Positions 27,641 to 36,909 of a stretch of 54,401 nucleotides of DNA are shown piece after piece. This DNA is from UBA7916 sp036121365. Lineage in GTDB: Bacteria > Pseudomonadota > Gammaproteobacteria > Comchoanobacterales > Comchoanobacteraceae. The stretch lies in NCBI GenBank assembly GCA_036121365.1, contig JAZAFR010000004.1, positions 1-54,401 of the forward strand, given 5' to 3'. A program made the translations under genes and the position numbers. Below the pieces are notes generated by a model, which ran no database searches, was not told the DNA's origin, and worked only from the letters and a program-made list of their open reading frames with translations. Every line of letters begins with the position of its first letter. Position 1 is the stretch's first letter.

Positions 27641-28058
27641 AAGCGCAATACAAAAAATAAAAATCAGAATGCAAGAAGAGTTTAAGCATCTCTTCTGGAT
27701 ATTATTGTCGGTGGGATTGATTGTTTACGGGCTAAGAGAGAATGTCAACTTGTTCATAGGTGTTGCGAAGTTAAAAACTCATGAGCAAGAGTATGAAGGA
27801 AAACATTTAAGATTGGGTGCAATTGTAAAAGAGGGATCGGTGATTCAAAAACAAGGCAGCATTGAGTTTGAGGCAAGAGATATAGATAGTGAAGAAAATA
27901 CCAGTTTTCTGAAAGTTGTTTTTAATGGTGTGCCACCAAGTTTATTCAAGGAAGGAAAAGCAATGGTCGCAGATGGGACATTAAAAAAAGGGGTTTTCTA
28001 TGCACAGGAGGTGCTGGCCAAACATGATGAGAACTATCAGATACCGATGAGTAAATAA
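27627..28058 (+). CDS. ccmE: Periplasmic heme chaperone CcmE
   Basis: CcmE covalently binds heme and passes it to CcmF. An N-terminal membrane anchor (FWILLSVGLIVYGL) is followed by the OB-like domain. It ends with the heme-binding His in LAKHDENYQIP (His133 from the ATG at 27627). The frame is open to a TTG at 27606; ATG 27627 is chosen as the first ATG and overlaps ccmD by 14 bases. Length and motifs fit the family. Confidence 0.93.
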   Translation: MVKVKSAIQKIKIRMQEEFKHLFWILLSVGLIVYGLRENVNLFIGVAKLKTHEQEYEGKHLRLGAIVKEGSVIQKQGSIEFEARDIDSEENTSFLKVVFNGVPPSLFKEGKAMVADGTLKKGVFYAQEVLAKHDENYQIPMSK

Positions 28059-28100
28059 ATATGTCAAAAGATAGTAGAAAAGCACACAGAGAGAATTGCC

Positions 28101-30002
28101 ATGTTTCCTGAACTGGGCTATTTTGCACTGATACTGGCAACCACCTTGATGTGTTGTAACACAGGCTATCTGTTATATGAAAAACATTGGCAAGGAAACA
28201 GAACAAATTTAAAGAAAGTGCTACCAATATATGAATTAAGTACAGTGGCAATAACAGTTGCATTCGTCATATTGTTTTTTGCCTTCATGACCAATGATTT
28301 TAGCGTCAAGTATGTATGGGCAAATGGTAGTCGAGTATTGCCAACATTATATAAGTTATCAAATATATGGGGTGGTCATGAAGGATCATGGTTGTTATGG
28401 ATGGCAATTAGCATGTACTATTCCAAAAGTTTACTCCATAAGATAAATGGTCATGGTGTAGAAGAGAAATTCGATGTCATTGGCCTGAGTGCCATGTTGG
28501 CACTGTATGGAATATATGCATTGGTGGCATCCAATCCATTTGTTAGAATCATGCCAATTGCCCCCGCCGATGGAATGGATCTAAATCCTTTATTGCAAGA
28601 TCCTGGTTTTATCATCCATCCTCCATGTCTATATATGGGGGAATGTGGTTTATTAGTCACATTTATTTTGGCATGGAATTTGCTAATGACAAAGAATGAG
28701 TATTTTGAGTCAAAGATATACCAATGGCTGACTGTATGGGGATTATGGTCGTGGGGTTGGTTAACCATTGGAATTACCATTGGGAGCTGGTGGGCCTATA
28801 GAGAATTGGGCTGGGGAGGGTTTTGGTTTTGGGATCCGGTAGAGAATGCTGCCCTAATGCCATGGTTATGTGTAACAGCACTGACACATGCTGTTAAGAT
28901 AAAGAGCAACTCAAAAAAGGCATGGGTTTGTGTGACTGGATTGAGTGCATTCGTGCTAAGTCTGTTTGGTAGTTTTATCACACGATCAGGAATACTTGTA
29001 TCGGTACACAGTTTTGCAACAGATAGACTGCACGGCATCCTATTATTATTGATGTGTGTACTGGCCTGCTGGCCAATGAAGAAGGTTTTAGAGTCTTCTA
29101 TACATAAAAGCAAGCTCAAGATAGTTGAAAATAAAAGTAGGGAGGCCTATTTGATTATACAAAATAAAATCATGTTAGGCATTTGCTTTGTCGTCTGGTT
29201 TGGGACAATGTATCCGGTATTGATTGAATATGTGTTTAACAATAAAATCTCAGTAGGTGCTGGATATTTCCAAACGGCTTTGATGCCTATGTTCTTAGTC
29301 TTGCTATGGTTTCTGGATCAAAGCAGTACTAGAAAAAGGTCAAAAGGAAAAAATGCAATAATGATCGCAGGCTCAGTAATCATTACGCTGATAGCAAATT
29401 GGTTTTTTTGTGCTAAAGTTCGAGAAATCGAAGTTCAAAGTATTCTCTTTGTTGGCTATATCAGTTATGTATTACTGGGGCAAATCCTAAGTAAAATGCG
29501 TAAACAATGGAATAAAAACATGCACATACTATCACACTGTATTTGGCTGCTGATGGCTATCAGCATCTATATCAATCAGACATATGGAGTGGAAAAAATC
29601 ATAGAGTTGGAAAAAGGCAAAGTCGTCAATACTGGCGACATAGAAATACAATTAGAAAAAGTAAATGAGATACAAACCACTCAAGGGTTAACAGAGCAGT
29701 TATTGATAAAACTGAAAACCAGAGAGAGTGAACATATATTGTCGCCAGAAATTAGACAATATGTAACTCGTCAAATAGTCAAAACAAAAGCTGCTATTGG
29801 TAGTCAATTAATGTATGATGTCTACGTGGTGATGTCAAAAAATAGCGCTTCAGCATACACAGCACGTGTATACATAAAGCCGTTGCAGTCTGTTTTTTGG
29901 TTCAGTGGTATCATGCTGGGAGCAATTGGACTTGCAATATCATTTGCGCCTAATGAGAGGTCAAGGAAAGAGATTCAAATAAAGAAAGAGGTAGGAAAAT
30001 GA
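28101..30002 (+). CDS. ccmF: Heme lyase subunit CcmF
   Basis: CcmF joins heme from CcmE to apocytochrome c. The 633-residue multi-pass membrane protein contains the WWD heme-handling domain (RELGWGGFWFWDPVEN), several conserved His and the long family architecture ending in a soluble segment and last membrane helix. It precedes and overlaps ccmG by 4 bases. Confidence 0.95.
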   Translation: MFPELGYFALILATTLMCCNTGYLLYEKHWQGNRTNLKKVLPIYELSTVAITVAFVILFFAFMTNDFSVKYVWANGSRVLPTLYKLSNIWGGHEGSWLLWMAISMYYSKSLLHKINGHGVEEKFDVIGLSAMLALYGIYALVASNPFVRIMPIAPADGMDLNPLLQDPGFIIHPPCLYMGECGLLVTFILAWNLLMTKNEYFESKIYQWLTVWGLWSWGWLTIGITIGSWWAYRELGWGGFWFWDPVENAALMPWLCVTALTHAVKIKSNSKKAWVCVTGLSAFVLSLFGSFITRSGILVSVHSFATDRLHGILLLLMCVLACWPMKKVLESSIHKSKLKIVENKSREAYLIIQNKIMLGICFVVWFGTMYPVLIEYVFNNKISVGAGYFQTALMPMFLVLLWFLDQSSTRKRSKGKNAIMIAGSVIITLIANWFFCAKVREIEVQSILFVGYISYVLLGQILSKMRKQWNKNMHILSHCIWLLMAISIYINQTYGVEKIIELEKGKVVNTGDIEIQLEKVNEIQTTQGLTEQLLIKLKTRESEHILSPEIRQYVTRQIVKTKAAIGSQLMYDVYVVMSKNSASAYTARVYIKPLQSVFWFSGIMLGAIGLAISFAPNERSRKEIQIKKEVGK

Positions 30003-30508
30003 AAAAATTAGTAGTTTGTTTCGTATTATTGTGGGCTACGGTTGGTATTAATGCTTACGTACCTCAGAGTGGTGGGGTGGATGTAACAAATACAATAGAG
30101 CTTTATGCACTGGATGGAAAAGCTGATATAAAAATGAGTAACAATAAGAAAGTGGTCGTATTACATGTTTTTGCAAGCTGGTGTGGTTATTGCAGAAAAG
30201 AGCATGAGTTATGGAAAGGAATCAATAAAATAGAGGGTGTAGAGTATTACGCAGTCAGTTATAGAGAACAAGGGGAATATGGAAAACGTTTTTTAGAGAC
30301 AAGCGGTAACAATCCTTTTGATCGACATCTAATGCTAGATTTGGACAATGCCAAGAAAATAAATGTACATATGATACCAGATACGATTGTGATGTATAAC
30401 AATAAGATTTTGGCAAGAAATCGAGGCACTATGAACAAAGATAAATTTGAAAAATTCACCGGTGAAAAGTTACAAAAAGCGATTGCTTCAGTTGGGAAAG
30501 TGAATTGA
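29999..30508 (+). CDS. ccmG: Thiol:disulfide interchange protein CcmG/DsbE
   Basis: CcmG is a membrane-tethered thioredoxin that reduces the apocytochrome CXXCH cysteines. The 169-residue protein has an N-terminal signal anchor (about 4-19) and the redox motif Trp61-Cys62-Gly-Tyr-Cys65, plus the cis-Pro (MIPDT). It overlaps ccmF by 4 bases and is followed by ccmH after 1 base. Confidence 0.93.
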   Translation: MKKLVVCFVLLWATVGINAYVPQSGGVDVTNTIELYALDGKADIKMSNNKKVVVLHVFASWCGYCRKEHELWKGINKIEGVEYYAVSYREQGEYGKRFLETSGNNPFDRHLMLDLDNAKKINVHMIPDTIVMYNNKILARNRGTMNKDKFEKFTGEKLQKAIASVGKVN

Positions 30509-30509
30509 T

Positions 30510-30863
30510 ATGAAAAGATCTCTGCTTGGAATACTACTGGTTTTGATGGTGGTGGTCAGTCAAGCCATGGATTTTAAGACAGATAAGACATATAAAAATA
30601 TAATAAAAAATATACGATGTCCTGTCTGTCAAAGTCAATCATTGGCAGAAAGCCAAACACAGGAGGCAATTGACTTGAGGAAGAAGATAGAAAGATGGTT
30701 AATCAATGGGAAAAGCGAAAAAGAGATTCTAGAGACAATAGAAAAAGATTATGGCCAAGATAAATTGCTGAAGCCTAAATTTAATACCAATAATGCAATA
30801 TTGTGGGCTTTGCCTTATGTCGTATGCGCATGGTGTTTTCTCAGTAGAAAGAGTAAAACATAG
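30510..30863 (+). CDS. ccmH: Cytochrome c maturation protein CcmH
   Basis: CcmH is the periplasmic thiol reductant of the heme lyase complex. The 117-residue protein has a signal peptide (1-19), the family signature IRCPVCQSQSLAES with redox Cys37 and Cys40, and one C-terminal membrane helix. It is the short CcmH form without the fused CcmI TPR domain. It ends the ccm operon, convergent with gltA. Confidence 0.94.
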   Translation: MKRSLLGILLVLMVVVSQAMDFKTDKTYKNIIKNIRCPVCQSQSLAESQTQEAIDLRKKIERWLINGKSEKEILETIEKDYGQDKLLKPKFNTNNAILWALPYVVCAWCFLSRKSKT

Positions 30864-30962
30864 GCATGTGTCAATCGTACGATAGAATCGACAATGATTG
30901 TTAGACAATCAAAAAAAGACAACGATACCGCGCAACGAACACACGAATGATGAATGGATCGA

Positions 30963-32195
30963 TCAACCCTCTTTAGGGAGCTCTCTGATAGAATGTCCGA
31001 TATAATGCTGTCTCGGTCGTATAATAGGGGTGTTACTGGCCTTCATCTCCAACCAATGGCTCATCCATCCAGAGACACGTGCCAATGCAAAAACAGTGGT
31101 AAAGCAATTATTTTGTATACCAAGCGCTCGTTGCACAATACCTGAATAGTAGTCTACATTTGGGTAAAGTTTGTGACTAATAAAATAAGGGTCTTCCAGA
31201 GCAATTTTTTCAAGCTTTCTAGCAAGAGTGAACAATGGGTTGTCTTGTTTTTTGTCCAAAACTCTTTTGCATAGAGACTTCATGATCATAGCACGCGGGT
31301 CTTTATTTCTATAGACGCGGTGGCCAAAACCGAATAAACGGAACGGATCTTCCTTGGACTTGGCTTTGTCTATATATTCTTGAATTCTATCGCTATGATT
31401 TATTTCTTCGAGCATATTGATACAAGCTTCATTCGCACCACCATGAGCAGGTCCCCACAATGCTGTTACGGCTGCAGCAAGTGCAGCATAGGCGTTATTG
31501 CCGGTGGAACCACTAACACGTAGAGTACAAGTCGATGCATTTTGTTCATGTTCAGCATGCAGTGTCAAAATACTTTCAAATACCTCAACAGATAAATCAT
31601 CGGGAACTTCCCCGTTTAACATATAAAGAAAGTTTTCAACATACCCCAGATCTTTTCTCGGCATGATTGGTTGTTTTCCAGCAGAGTGTCTTTGAGCAAG
31701 CGCAACGAGTATGGGCATTTGTGCGATGACTTTACGGCTCATTTGAACGGCGTCTGTTTCAAGATCAGATTCATTACCAGATAGAATTCCGACCAAAATC
31801 AGGAGAACACTCATGGGGTGCAAATTACGTGGCAAAGTCGATAGCGCTTGATAACAATAATCGGGTATATTGAGATAAGCTTGGTAGTCTTGAATGAAAG
31901 ATGAAAGCGCTTTTTTATTTGGAAGGTCTCCGTGTTGCAGTAAGTAGATAATAGAAGGGAAATCATAAGCTTTTGCCAGTTTTTCAATCGGGTATCCACG
32001 ATATAGCAATATGCTTTGAGTGCCATCAATATAGCAGATAGCAGATTGGCAAAAGGAGGTATGTTTAAGCCCAATATCTTGAAAATAATAGTTTTGATCA
32101 AAGCTTCCGATGTCAACCACTGAATTACCCAGCGTGGCTTTTGAAATTATAAAGTCGCTAGTAACGTTATTGATTTGCATTTTAACTGTATTCAT
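30963..32195 (-). CDS. gltA: Type II citrate synthase (GltA)
   Basis: GltA condenses oxaloacetate and acetyl-CoA at the entry of the TCA cycle. The 410-residue protein carries the catalytic His251 (GPAHGGANEA), His292 (GFGHRVYRN) and Asp348 (NVDYYSG). It is slightly shorter than E. coli GltA (427) with a shortened N-terminal domain but all core blocks. It stands alone on the minus strand. Confidence 0.96.
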   Translation of the reverse strand: MNTVKMQINNVTSDFIISKATLGNSVVDIGSFDQNYYFQDIGLKHTSFCQSAICYIDGTQSILLYRGYPIEKLAKAYDFPSIIYLLQHGDLPNKKALSSFIQDYQAYLNIPDYCYQALSTLPRNLHPMSVLLILVGILSGNESDLETDAVQMSRKVIAQMPILVALAQRHSAGKQPIMPRKDLGYVENFLYMLNGEVPDDLSVEVFESILTLHAEHEQNASTCTLRVSGSTGNNAYAALAAAVTALWGPAHGGANEACINMLEEINHSDRIQEYIDKAKSKEDPFRLFGFGHRVYRNKDPRAMIMKSLCKRVLDKKQDNPLFTLARKLEKIALEDPYFISHKLYPNVDYYSGIVQRALGIQNNCFTTVFALARVSGWMSHWLEMKASNTPIIRPRQHYIGHSIRELPKEG

Positions 32196-32499
32196 AGTGT
32201 CTCTGAGTTGATGATGGCTTTCTTATAGCAAACATTATAATTTATGCAGAAATAAATCACATTTTTATAAAATTAACACGATATTAAAAAATATACAAGC
32301 AAAACAGAGCCAGGAAATCAGTATGAGAAGTAGAATACAAAACGATAGCTTTGTCACAATAATTGACTAAGAAAATAGAAAACTCAATATAGATAGCATA
32401 AGTGTTAAGTGGCATTAAACTAAATAATGAAAAATAAATTGGGGAAAAATCTTATTAAAAATAAGGAAATGTGTTTCACCGTATTTTTTTAAAAAAAAA
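32196..32499. other. Intergenic region between gltA and the 45-aa gene
   Basis: An AT-rich divergent region of about 300 bases should hold the gltA promoter (minus strand), although no clean -35/-10 pair could be fixed. It ends in a long T/A tract at about 32484-32499, which may act as an UP-like element for the promoter at 32500. Confidence 0.35.
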
Positions 32500-32528
32500 C
32501 TGACAAATCTGATAATATGGTCTATATG
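32500..32528 (+). promoter_or_regulatory. Predicted sigma70 promoter of the 45-residue gene
   Basis: CTGACA at 32500-32505 and TATATG at 32523-32528 are spaced by 17 bases and preceded by an A-tract. It ends 29 bases before the ATG at 32558. Confidence 0.65.
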
Positions 32529-32557
32529 AGAACCTCACGCGTATCATGGAGGAAAAA

Positions 32558-32695
32558 ATGCGATTTATAGAACAGATAAAATCATTATTGTTCACAACAG
32601 AAACAACACTAAGAATCAATCAGAAAACTGTTTTGGTTCCAGTTCAAGCAAGAAGAATAACAAAAACCAAAACAAGACACATGCCTTATATGTAA
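32558..32695 (+). CDS. 45-residue basic small protein, complete transcription unit
   Basis: The ORF has GGAGG 5 bases before its ATG, a CTGACA/TATATG promoter at 32500-32528 and a GAAA-tetraloop terminator starting just after the stop codon. All expression signals are therefore present for a monocistronic small gene. The peptide has an amphipathic N-terminal helix (IEQIKSLLF), a Thr-rich middle and a basic C-terminal half (QARRITKTKTRH). I do not recognise it. A ribosome- or nucleic-acid-binding or membrane-active small protein are possibilities. Confidence 0.75.
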   Translation: MRFIEQIKSLLFTTETTLRINQKTVLVPVQARRITKTKTRHMPYM

Positions 32696-32699
32696 ATGG

Positions 32700-32726
32700 A
32701 AAAAAAGCCCGAAAGGGCTTTTTTTT
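32700..32726 (+). terminator. Rho-independent terminator after the 45-residue gene
   Basis: A-rich flank, GCCC stem, GAAA tetraloop, GGGC and a run of eight T residues. It lies 5 bases after the stop codon. Confidence 0.93.
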
Positions 32727-32807
32727 ATTAAGACGGTAGTGCTACATGAAGAAGATTAAAAGAAAGGATGCATGAAAATATAAATAAAAAGTAAGAAGAA
32801 CCGCATA

Positions 32808-33239
32808 TTAAGAAAAGGGTTTTACCACGACCAGAATGATGATAAAGATTAAGAAGATTGATGGAATTTCATTCAAGATGATAAAATATTTCCTGCTAAA
32901 GCAATTTGAATCTGCTCGGAATTGACGCATATGCCAGACCAGACGAATTTGATATAAGATTAAAAGAAGCACACTGGTGATTTTAAGATGAAACCAACCG
33001 TTTTTGAGATAAACGGGCCAGTTCAGAGAGAACAGTCCAATACCAGTAATTAATACAGCAAGTAAAGAAGGAATCATAATAATATTATGTAATTTTCTTT
33101 CCATGATTTTAAAGCGTTCATTGGATATGGTATCGTCAGCGTCTGCATGATAAACAAATAGACGCGGCAGATAAAATAAGCCAGCAAACCAGCAAACAAT
33201 CGCAATCAGATGGAATGCTTTTAACCACAAATAGATCAT
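32808..33239 (-). CDS. hemJ: Protoporphyrinogen IX oxidase HemJ
   Basis: HemJ oxidises protoporphyrinogen IX to protoporphyrin IX, the penultimate heme step. The 143-residue inner-membrane protein has four helices, the conserved His10 (KAFHLIAIVCWFAGL) and Lys86 (WFHLKITS), and the FYLPRLFVYH block. It would supply heme for the ccm cytochrome c pathway in the same window. Confidence 0.93.
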   Translation of the reverse strand: MIYLWLKAFHLIAIVCWFAGLFYLPRLFVYHADADDTISNERFKIMERKLHNIIMIPSLLAVLITGIGLFSLNWPVYLKNGWFHLKITSVLLLILYQIRLVWHMRQFRADSNCFSRKYFIILNEIPSIFLIFIIILVVVKPFS

Positions 33240-33384
33240 TTTAATACCGTAAAGAAACCATATGATTATAAGACAAAAAGAATAAAAAGTGAATGTTTAT
33301 CGGCATCTTTCATGGAGACAACAAGTGATGCAAGCATATCAATCAAATAAAACACGACAACTGGATTGATGAGAAACAAAGCAA

Positions 33385-34926
33385 TCAAGCAGATCTCGGC
33401 TTATACACGCCAGTTCTTTTCAGACAAGTCATTCGTTTAAAAGGGAGTGGAATAGAATCAAGTCTAATTTTTTTATACCATGAAGACAAAGCTGGACGAC
33501 TTGTCAATTTGGGAACAGTCAATTCTTGCCGTTTATTGAATACATTTATAATCTTATCACGATATAGATATGATGGGATTAGAATCAACAGTGATATGAT
33601 TGATGTCATTGGCGCATAAAAAATAGATATTGCAGCCAGGACTGAAATGGCAAAATAGCCAGTGTAATTCAAAAAACGATAAGAGAAACTTGTATCGTCT
33701 TGAGTTTTTGAAGTCACATAGGACGGAGTACGTCTTTGTGGAAATCTTGTTGAATCAGGGAGATTTGCCGGATTATAGACGTCTCTATCATTAGGATAAG
33801 ATGCCTGTTGTTCAATGGGGTTTAAAGAGTCGTCATAAAAAGGTTTAACAAGATGGTGTTCACATACCGAAATAGGCAAGCAGGCATCAAAATGGCACAG
33901 ACTCCTATTAAAAACTATGGCTTTGAGGGAAATTTGTTCATCAATCCATGTATTAATCTCTTCGGTATTAAAATTGAAGCCAGAGCGTGCCGACAAATCT
34001 GGCCAAGAGTATGTATATCTGCGATTTTCACTATTCATACTTAAGAGGGCATAAATAGTGGATATACGTAAAATACGTGATGCAAAATCCAGTCCGTTTT
34101 CATTAAAAAAAGAGCCGTAGTTTGGTGAGTTATCTGAATTTGTGAGATCAAAAGCATGTTTCCTGATTATAGTTTCTCCCATAGACATAGCAGTCTTTAC
34201 CTTTTGTGATACTTCCATAGCGAAAATGTACTCTTTCTGTTGTTCATCATCTGCCTGTTGTCTAACATCTTCCAAAGGAAATAGATTAAGAAAATAATCG
34301 GGAGAGTAGCCCCCAAAATTACAGTTATCAAGTTCGGTGTTCAAATTGAAAGCAAAACGCAAAACGGGGGCAATCAATGCCTCACAGTGCTTGAAGCTAT
34401 GTCCTCCATATTCTTCTGCATAGCCATCAAGTTTGGATTTTACTTTTTCTAAAATGTTACGATTGAGTTCTGCATTCCTTCTCAACGGATCCTCATCACT
34501 AGGTATTTCGATGTAATCATCATGACTTTTTTTATTATCCGCATAATATAGGTTCCAACAAACAGCAAACTCTCTTAAGTCAACAGCTTTTGTTTCAAAG
34601 GCATAGAGTTGATTGTGACGATTTGAATAGAGTTGATTGTAACGACCTGATAAGAGATAAGAACAAAAGATTATAGCGAGGCTGTTAGGCCCACATGATC
34701 CGTTTCCTCTGGCTCTAATATATGCAAATTTATCTGTTGGCATAGTGGGAAAAAGAGAATCTTTTTCTCTCTTGGCAACCTTATCATCGGCAGCATGGCA
34801 CTCACTACTCGCTTTAGAGCCATCTTGAGGAACAGGAGAGCGAATCAATTCCACTTCTGTAGAACCTGAATCTGGTTCATCAGAGATAAATGGATTGTCA
34901 GTAGGTTCAGATGTAGATTTTTTCAT
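33385..34926 (-). CDS. Candidate OTU-like cysteine protease with C-terminal membrane segments
   Basis: The 513-residue protein starts with a disordered Ser/Asp-rich region (1-60). At 71-83 it has RARGNGSCGPNSL, which resembles the OTU deubiquitinase Cys box (G-D/N-G-x-C then aromatic or polar residues), with Cys78 as candidate nucleophile. Candidate His residues occur near 350-375 (CHFDACLPISVCEHH). A hydrophobic stretch of one or two helices lies near 425-460, followed by a basic tail. It has no signal peptide. Bacterial OTU proteins are usually effectors acting on host ubiquitin. That role is inferred, and other papain-like folds are possible. Confidence 0.7.
   Translation of the reverse strand: MKKSTSEPTDNPFISDEPDSGSTEVELIRSPVPQDGSKASSECHAADDKVAKREKDSLFPTMPTDKFAYIRARGNGSCGPNSLAIIFCSYLLSGRYNQLYSNRHNQLYAFETKAVDLREFAVCWNLYYADNKKSHDDYIEIPSDEDPLRRNAELNRNILEKVKSKLDGYAEEYGGHSFKHCEALIAPVLRFAFNLNTELDNCNFGGYSPDYFLNLFPLEDVRQQADDEQQKEYIFAMEVSQKVKTAMSMGETIIRKHAFDLTNSDNSPNYGSFFNENGLDFASRILRISTIYALLSMNSENRRYTYSWPDLSARSGFNFNTEEINTWIDEQISLKAIVFNRSLCHFDACLPISVCEHHLVKPFYDDSLNPIEQQASYPNDRDVYNPANLPDSTRFPQRRTPSYVTSKTQDDTSFSYRFLNYTGYFAISVLAAISIFYAPMTSIISLLILIPSYLYRDKIINVFNKRQELTVPKLTSRPALSSWYKKIRLDSIPLPFKRMTCLKRTGVYKPRSA
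34603..34645 (-). repeat. 24-bp tandem duplication inside the OTU-like gene
   Basis: The 19-base unit ATAGAGTTGATTGTRACGA appears at 34603 and 34627 with one difference, a period of 24 bases. It encodes two successive NQLY-containing octapeptides near residues 95-109, an in-frame duplication in a loop after the putative Cys box. Confidence 0.7.
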
Positions 34927-35026
34927 AGAAATAAAAGTGAATAATATAACATCATTCTAAAAGAAAAATAGATTGAACACAACACAACAATTCAATAAAA
35001 ATAGAATAAGATAAAGTAATTAAATC

Positions 35027-35047
35027 ATAGTATTGAAATAATACTAT
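35027..35047. repeat. 8-bp inverted repeat between the OTU-like gene and the membrane protein pair
   Basis: ATAGTATT at 35027-35034 and AATACTAT at 35040-35047 form a perfect stem with a 5-base loop. Neither side carries a T-run, so an operator or processing hairpin is as likely as a terminator. Confidence 0.45.
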
Positions 35048-35107
35048 TTATCATTAAACCATAACAATAGCCTATCTAAAAAAAAAATTCCATGTAGTCG
35101 TATTCAG

Positions 35108-35929
35108 TCATGATCCGGTATGTGCTGCAGGTTTTTGTGATGACGACGGTTGTTCTTCGGGGGTTTTAGAGTCCAATGAAGTAGAATCAGAAGATGAAAA
35201 AGACGAAGAAGTTTTGTGGTATGAAGATTTAAGAACATGAAATGATTTTGAAATTGCGGGTGATGACAAAGAAAATTGAAGCAATCGATAAGCATCATGA
35301 TCTAAGGATTCCATCAATGGTGTCTTTGATAAAAAGTCATAGAAAATAGGGGTATTGAATTCAAGGATAAGACAGATGGACAAGAAATTAATCAACGCCA
35401 ATCCACGTGGGTAATTTTCACAATCAAAAAGGCATAGAACCAGTGCACGGACCCGACTGAACAACAATACACCTTCAATGCAAGATACAGCTAAAGCTTG
35501 AGGAACAACAAATAATGATGAAAGAGCAACTAAGAACGGTGTTTGAAAAATATACAAAAACACAGAGGCCAGTGCGATTAAATCTAAAAATGAAACATTG
35601 AATATGGACAATAAAAAGGTTTTTAAACAGACAATGATTTCAAAAAATCCCCAATATTTTGAACCATCTATATGAGTGCTGGCATTAATGAGTAATGGAA
35701 GTAGTGATGACACAGCAATCAATAAGTAATAAGAAATAGTAATATCTGCAATTTGTAAAACAAAGTGCCGTGACTGATATAATATAAAAAACAGGAAAGA
35801 TGCAGTCAAAAAATAATTGACACTTTCAAGAAGAAAATCATAACAAAAGTTAAATGTATGAAAGGCTGTACTAGAAATGAAAGAGACAATTGGTTTGATA
35901 AAATTAATAAATGATTGTGGATATTTCAT
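35108..35929 (-). CDS. Hypothetical multi-pass membrane protein, paralog of its upstream neighbour
   Basis: The 273-residue protein has about six hydrophobic segments between residues 10 and 215, followed by a Ser/Pro-rich, probably disordered tail (about 225-273). Its segment WGFFEIIVCLKTFLLSIF and the following order of helices parallel the upstream gene product (WGFLALINRLMSMLINLF). The two ORFs are 2 bases apart and must be co-expressed. No family is recognised. With the neighbouring OTU-like gene it may form a host-facing locus. Confidence 0.7.
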   Translation of the reverse strand: MKYPQSFINFIKPIVSFISSTAFHTFNFCYDFLLESVNYFLTASFLFFILYQSRHFVLQIADITISYYLLIAVSSLLPLLINASTHIDGSKYWGFFEIIVCLKTFLLSIFNVSFLDLIALASVFLYIFQTPFLVALSSLFVVPQALAVSCIEGVLLFSRVRALVLCLFDCENYPRGLALINFLSICLILEFNTPIFYDFLSKTPLMESLDHDAYRLLQFSLSSPAISKSFHVLKSSYHKTSSSFSSSDSTSLDSKTPEEQPSSSQKPAAHTGS

Positions 35930-35931
35930 GG

Positions 35932-36885
35932 TTATTTTCCTATAGCTAGTTTATTTAATGAAGGTGGTTGAGGAAAGTTTTTTGTTAAAGAGGATTGCTG
36001 CTGGGGTATAATAAGAGGTTTTGACGATTCATTAGAGATGTTATTGCCATGAGCTGAGGTTGGGTGTTGATTGTTAGGTGAGAAATTTGAAGAAGGTATA
36101 CTTGAAATAATTGGCTCAGATTCAATTTTTAAAGAGGTTTTCCAATTTGAAGTAGGATCAGAGTAGCTAACAGTTTGCCAATGCTTTTCTGATTCTATAC
36201 AAAAGGTAAGTGTCATGGCAAGTAACAAAGTATCGGATAAATGACAGCTGGTGTCGTGCAGTACTTTAATCAAGGGCAGGTGGAGTAATGGTTGAGAGTA
36301 TAGTTTAAGTAAGATGATAAAACTGACGACAAAGCGAAAACGGATATTCGGACTTTTAGCATTAAAAAGGTCTGGAAATAATAAAGAAGTTAAAATTAAA
36401 GAGAGTGCTGTTATTTCAAATATGGCATGTGAATAGATCCATTCAGTGATTGCAACGCCAGCCAATGAAAGTATAAAATTGAAAGTGAATAGAGGATATG
36501 AGACCGCAAATAAAGAGGCAGTGAGTAAAAACTCAGGGATGCTTAAGCCAAATAAATTGATAAGCATTGACATTAAGCGATTGATTAGGGCAAGAAAACC
36601 CCAGTTCAGTTTTTTATTCCCATGAAATTGAGACAAGAGGGTATAACTTGTTAATAACGAGAATTGGTGCAAAATAAGTTGATTAAGTACATCAAATTGC
36701 AGAGCAATCAAACAAAAAATTGGCCTAAGAGCTCTGATAGACAGAGGTACCCATTTCTGAAAGAGCAAATACTCAAAAACAAAAGAGTAAAAATGGTTAA
36801 CGATGGTGTAGAAAACAAGTGTCGTAAAAATTAAATTAAAAAAATAATTTGAATAGTCACGCCATTTTTTTATAATTTTATTCAT
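35932..36885 (-). CDS. Hypothetical multi-pass membrane protein, first of a tandem paralog pair
   Basis: The 317-residue protein has several membrane segments (about 12-230) and a polar Ser/Pro/Asn-rich C-terminal tail (about 240-317). The helix order, a shared WGF-led segment and the tail architecture match the next gene, suggesting tandem duplication with strong divergence. It is read from a perfect consensus sigma70 promoter at 36910-36938 with a leader of under 25 bases and no strong ribosome binding site. Function unknown. Confidence 0.7.
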   Translation of the reverse strand: MNKIIKKWRDYSNYFFNLIFTTLVFYTIVNHFYSFVFEYLLFQKWVPLSIRALRPIFCLIALQFDVLNQLILHQFSLLTSYTLLSQFHGNKKLNWGFLALINRLMSMLINLFGLSIPEFLLTASLFAVSYPLFTFNFILSLAGVAITEWIYSHAIFEITALSLILTSLLFPDLFNAKSPNIRFRFVVSFIILLKLYSQPLLHLPLIKVLHDTSCHLSDTLLLAMTLTFCIESEKHWQTVSYSDPTSNWKTSLKIESEPIISSIPSSNFSPNNQHPTSAHGNNISNESSKPLIIPQQQSSLTKNFPQPPSLNKLAIGK

Positions 36886-36909
36886 TTTATTATATTCTTA
36901 CCGTTACAT

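Noticed and set aside
30880..30925. GATTGT-TAG-ACAATC hairpin between ccmH and gltA as a terminator
   Set aside because: It is followed by A residues on the plus strand and has no T-run after it on the minus strand, so the intrinsic terminator pattern is not met.
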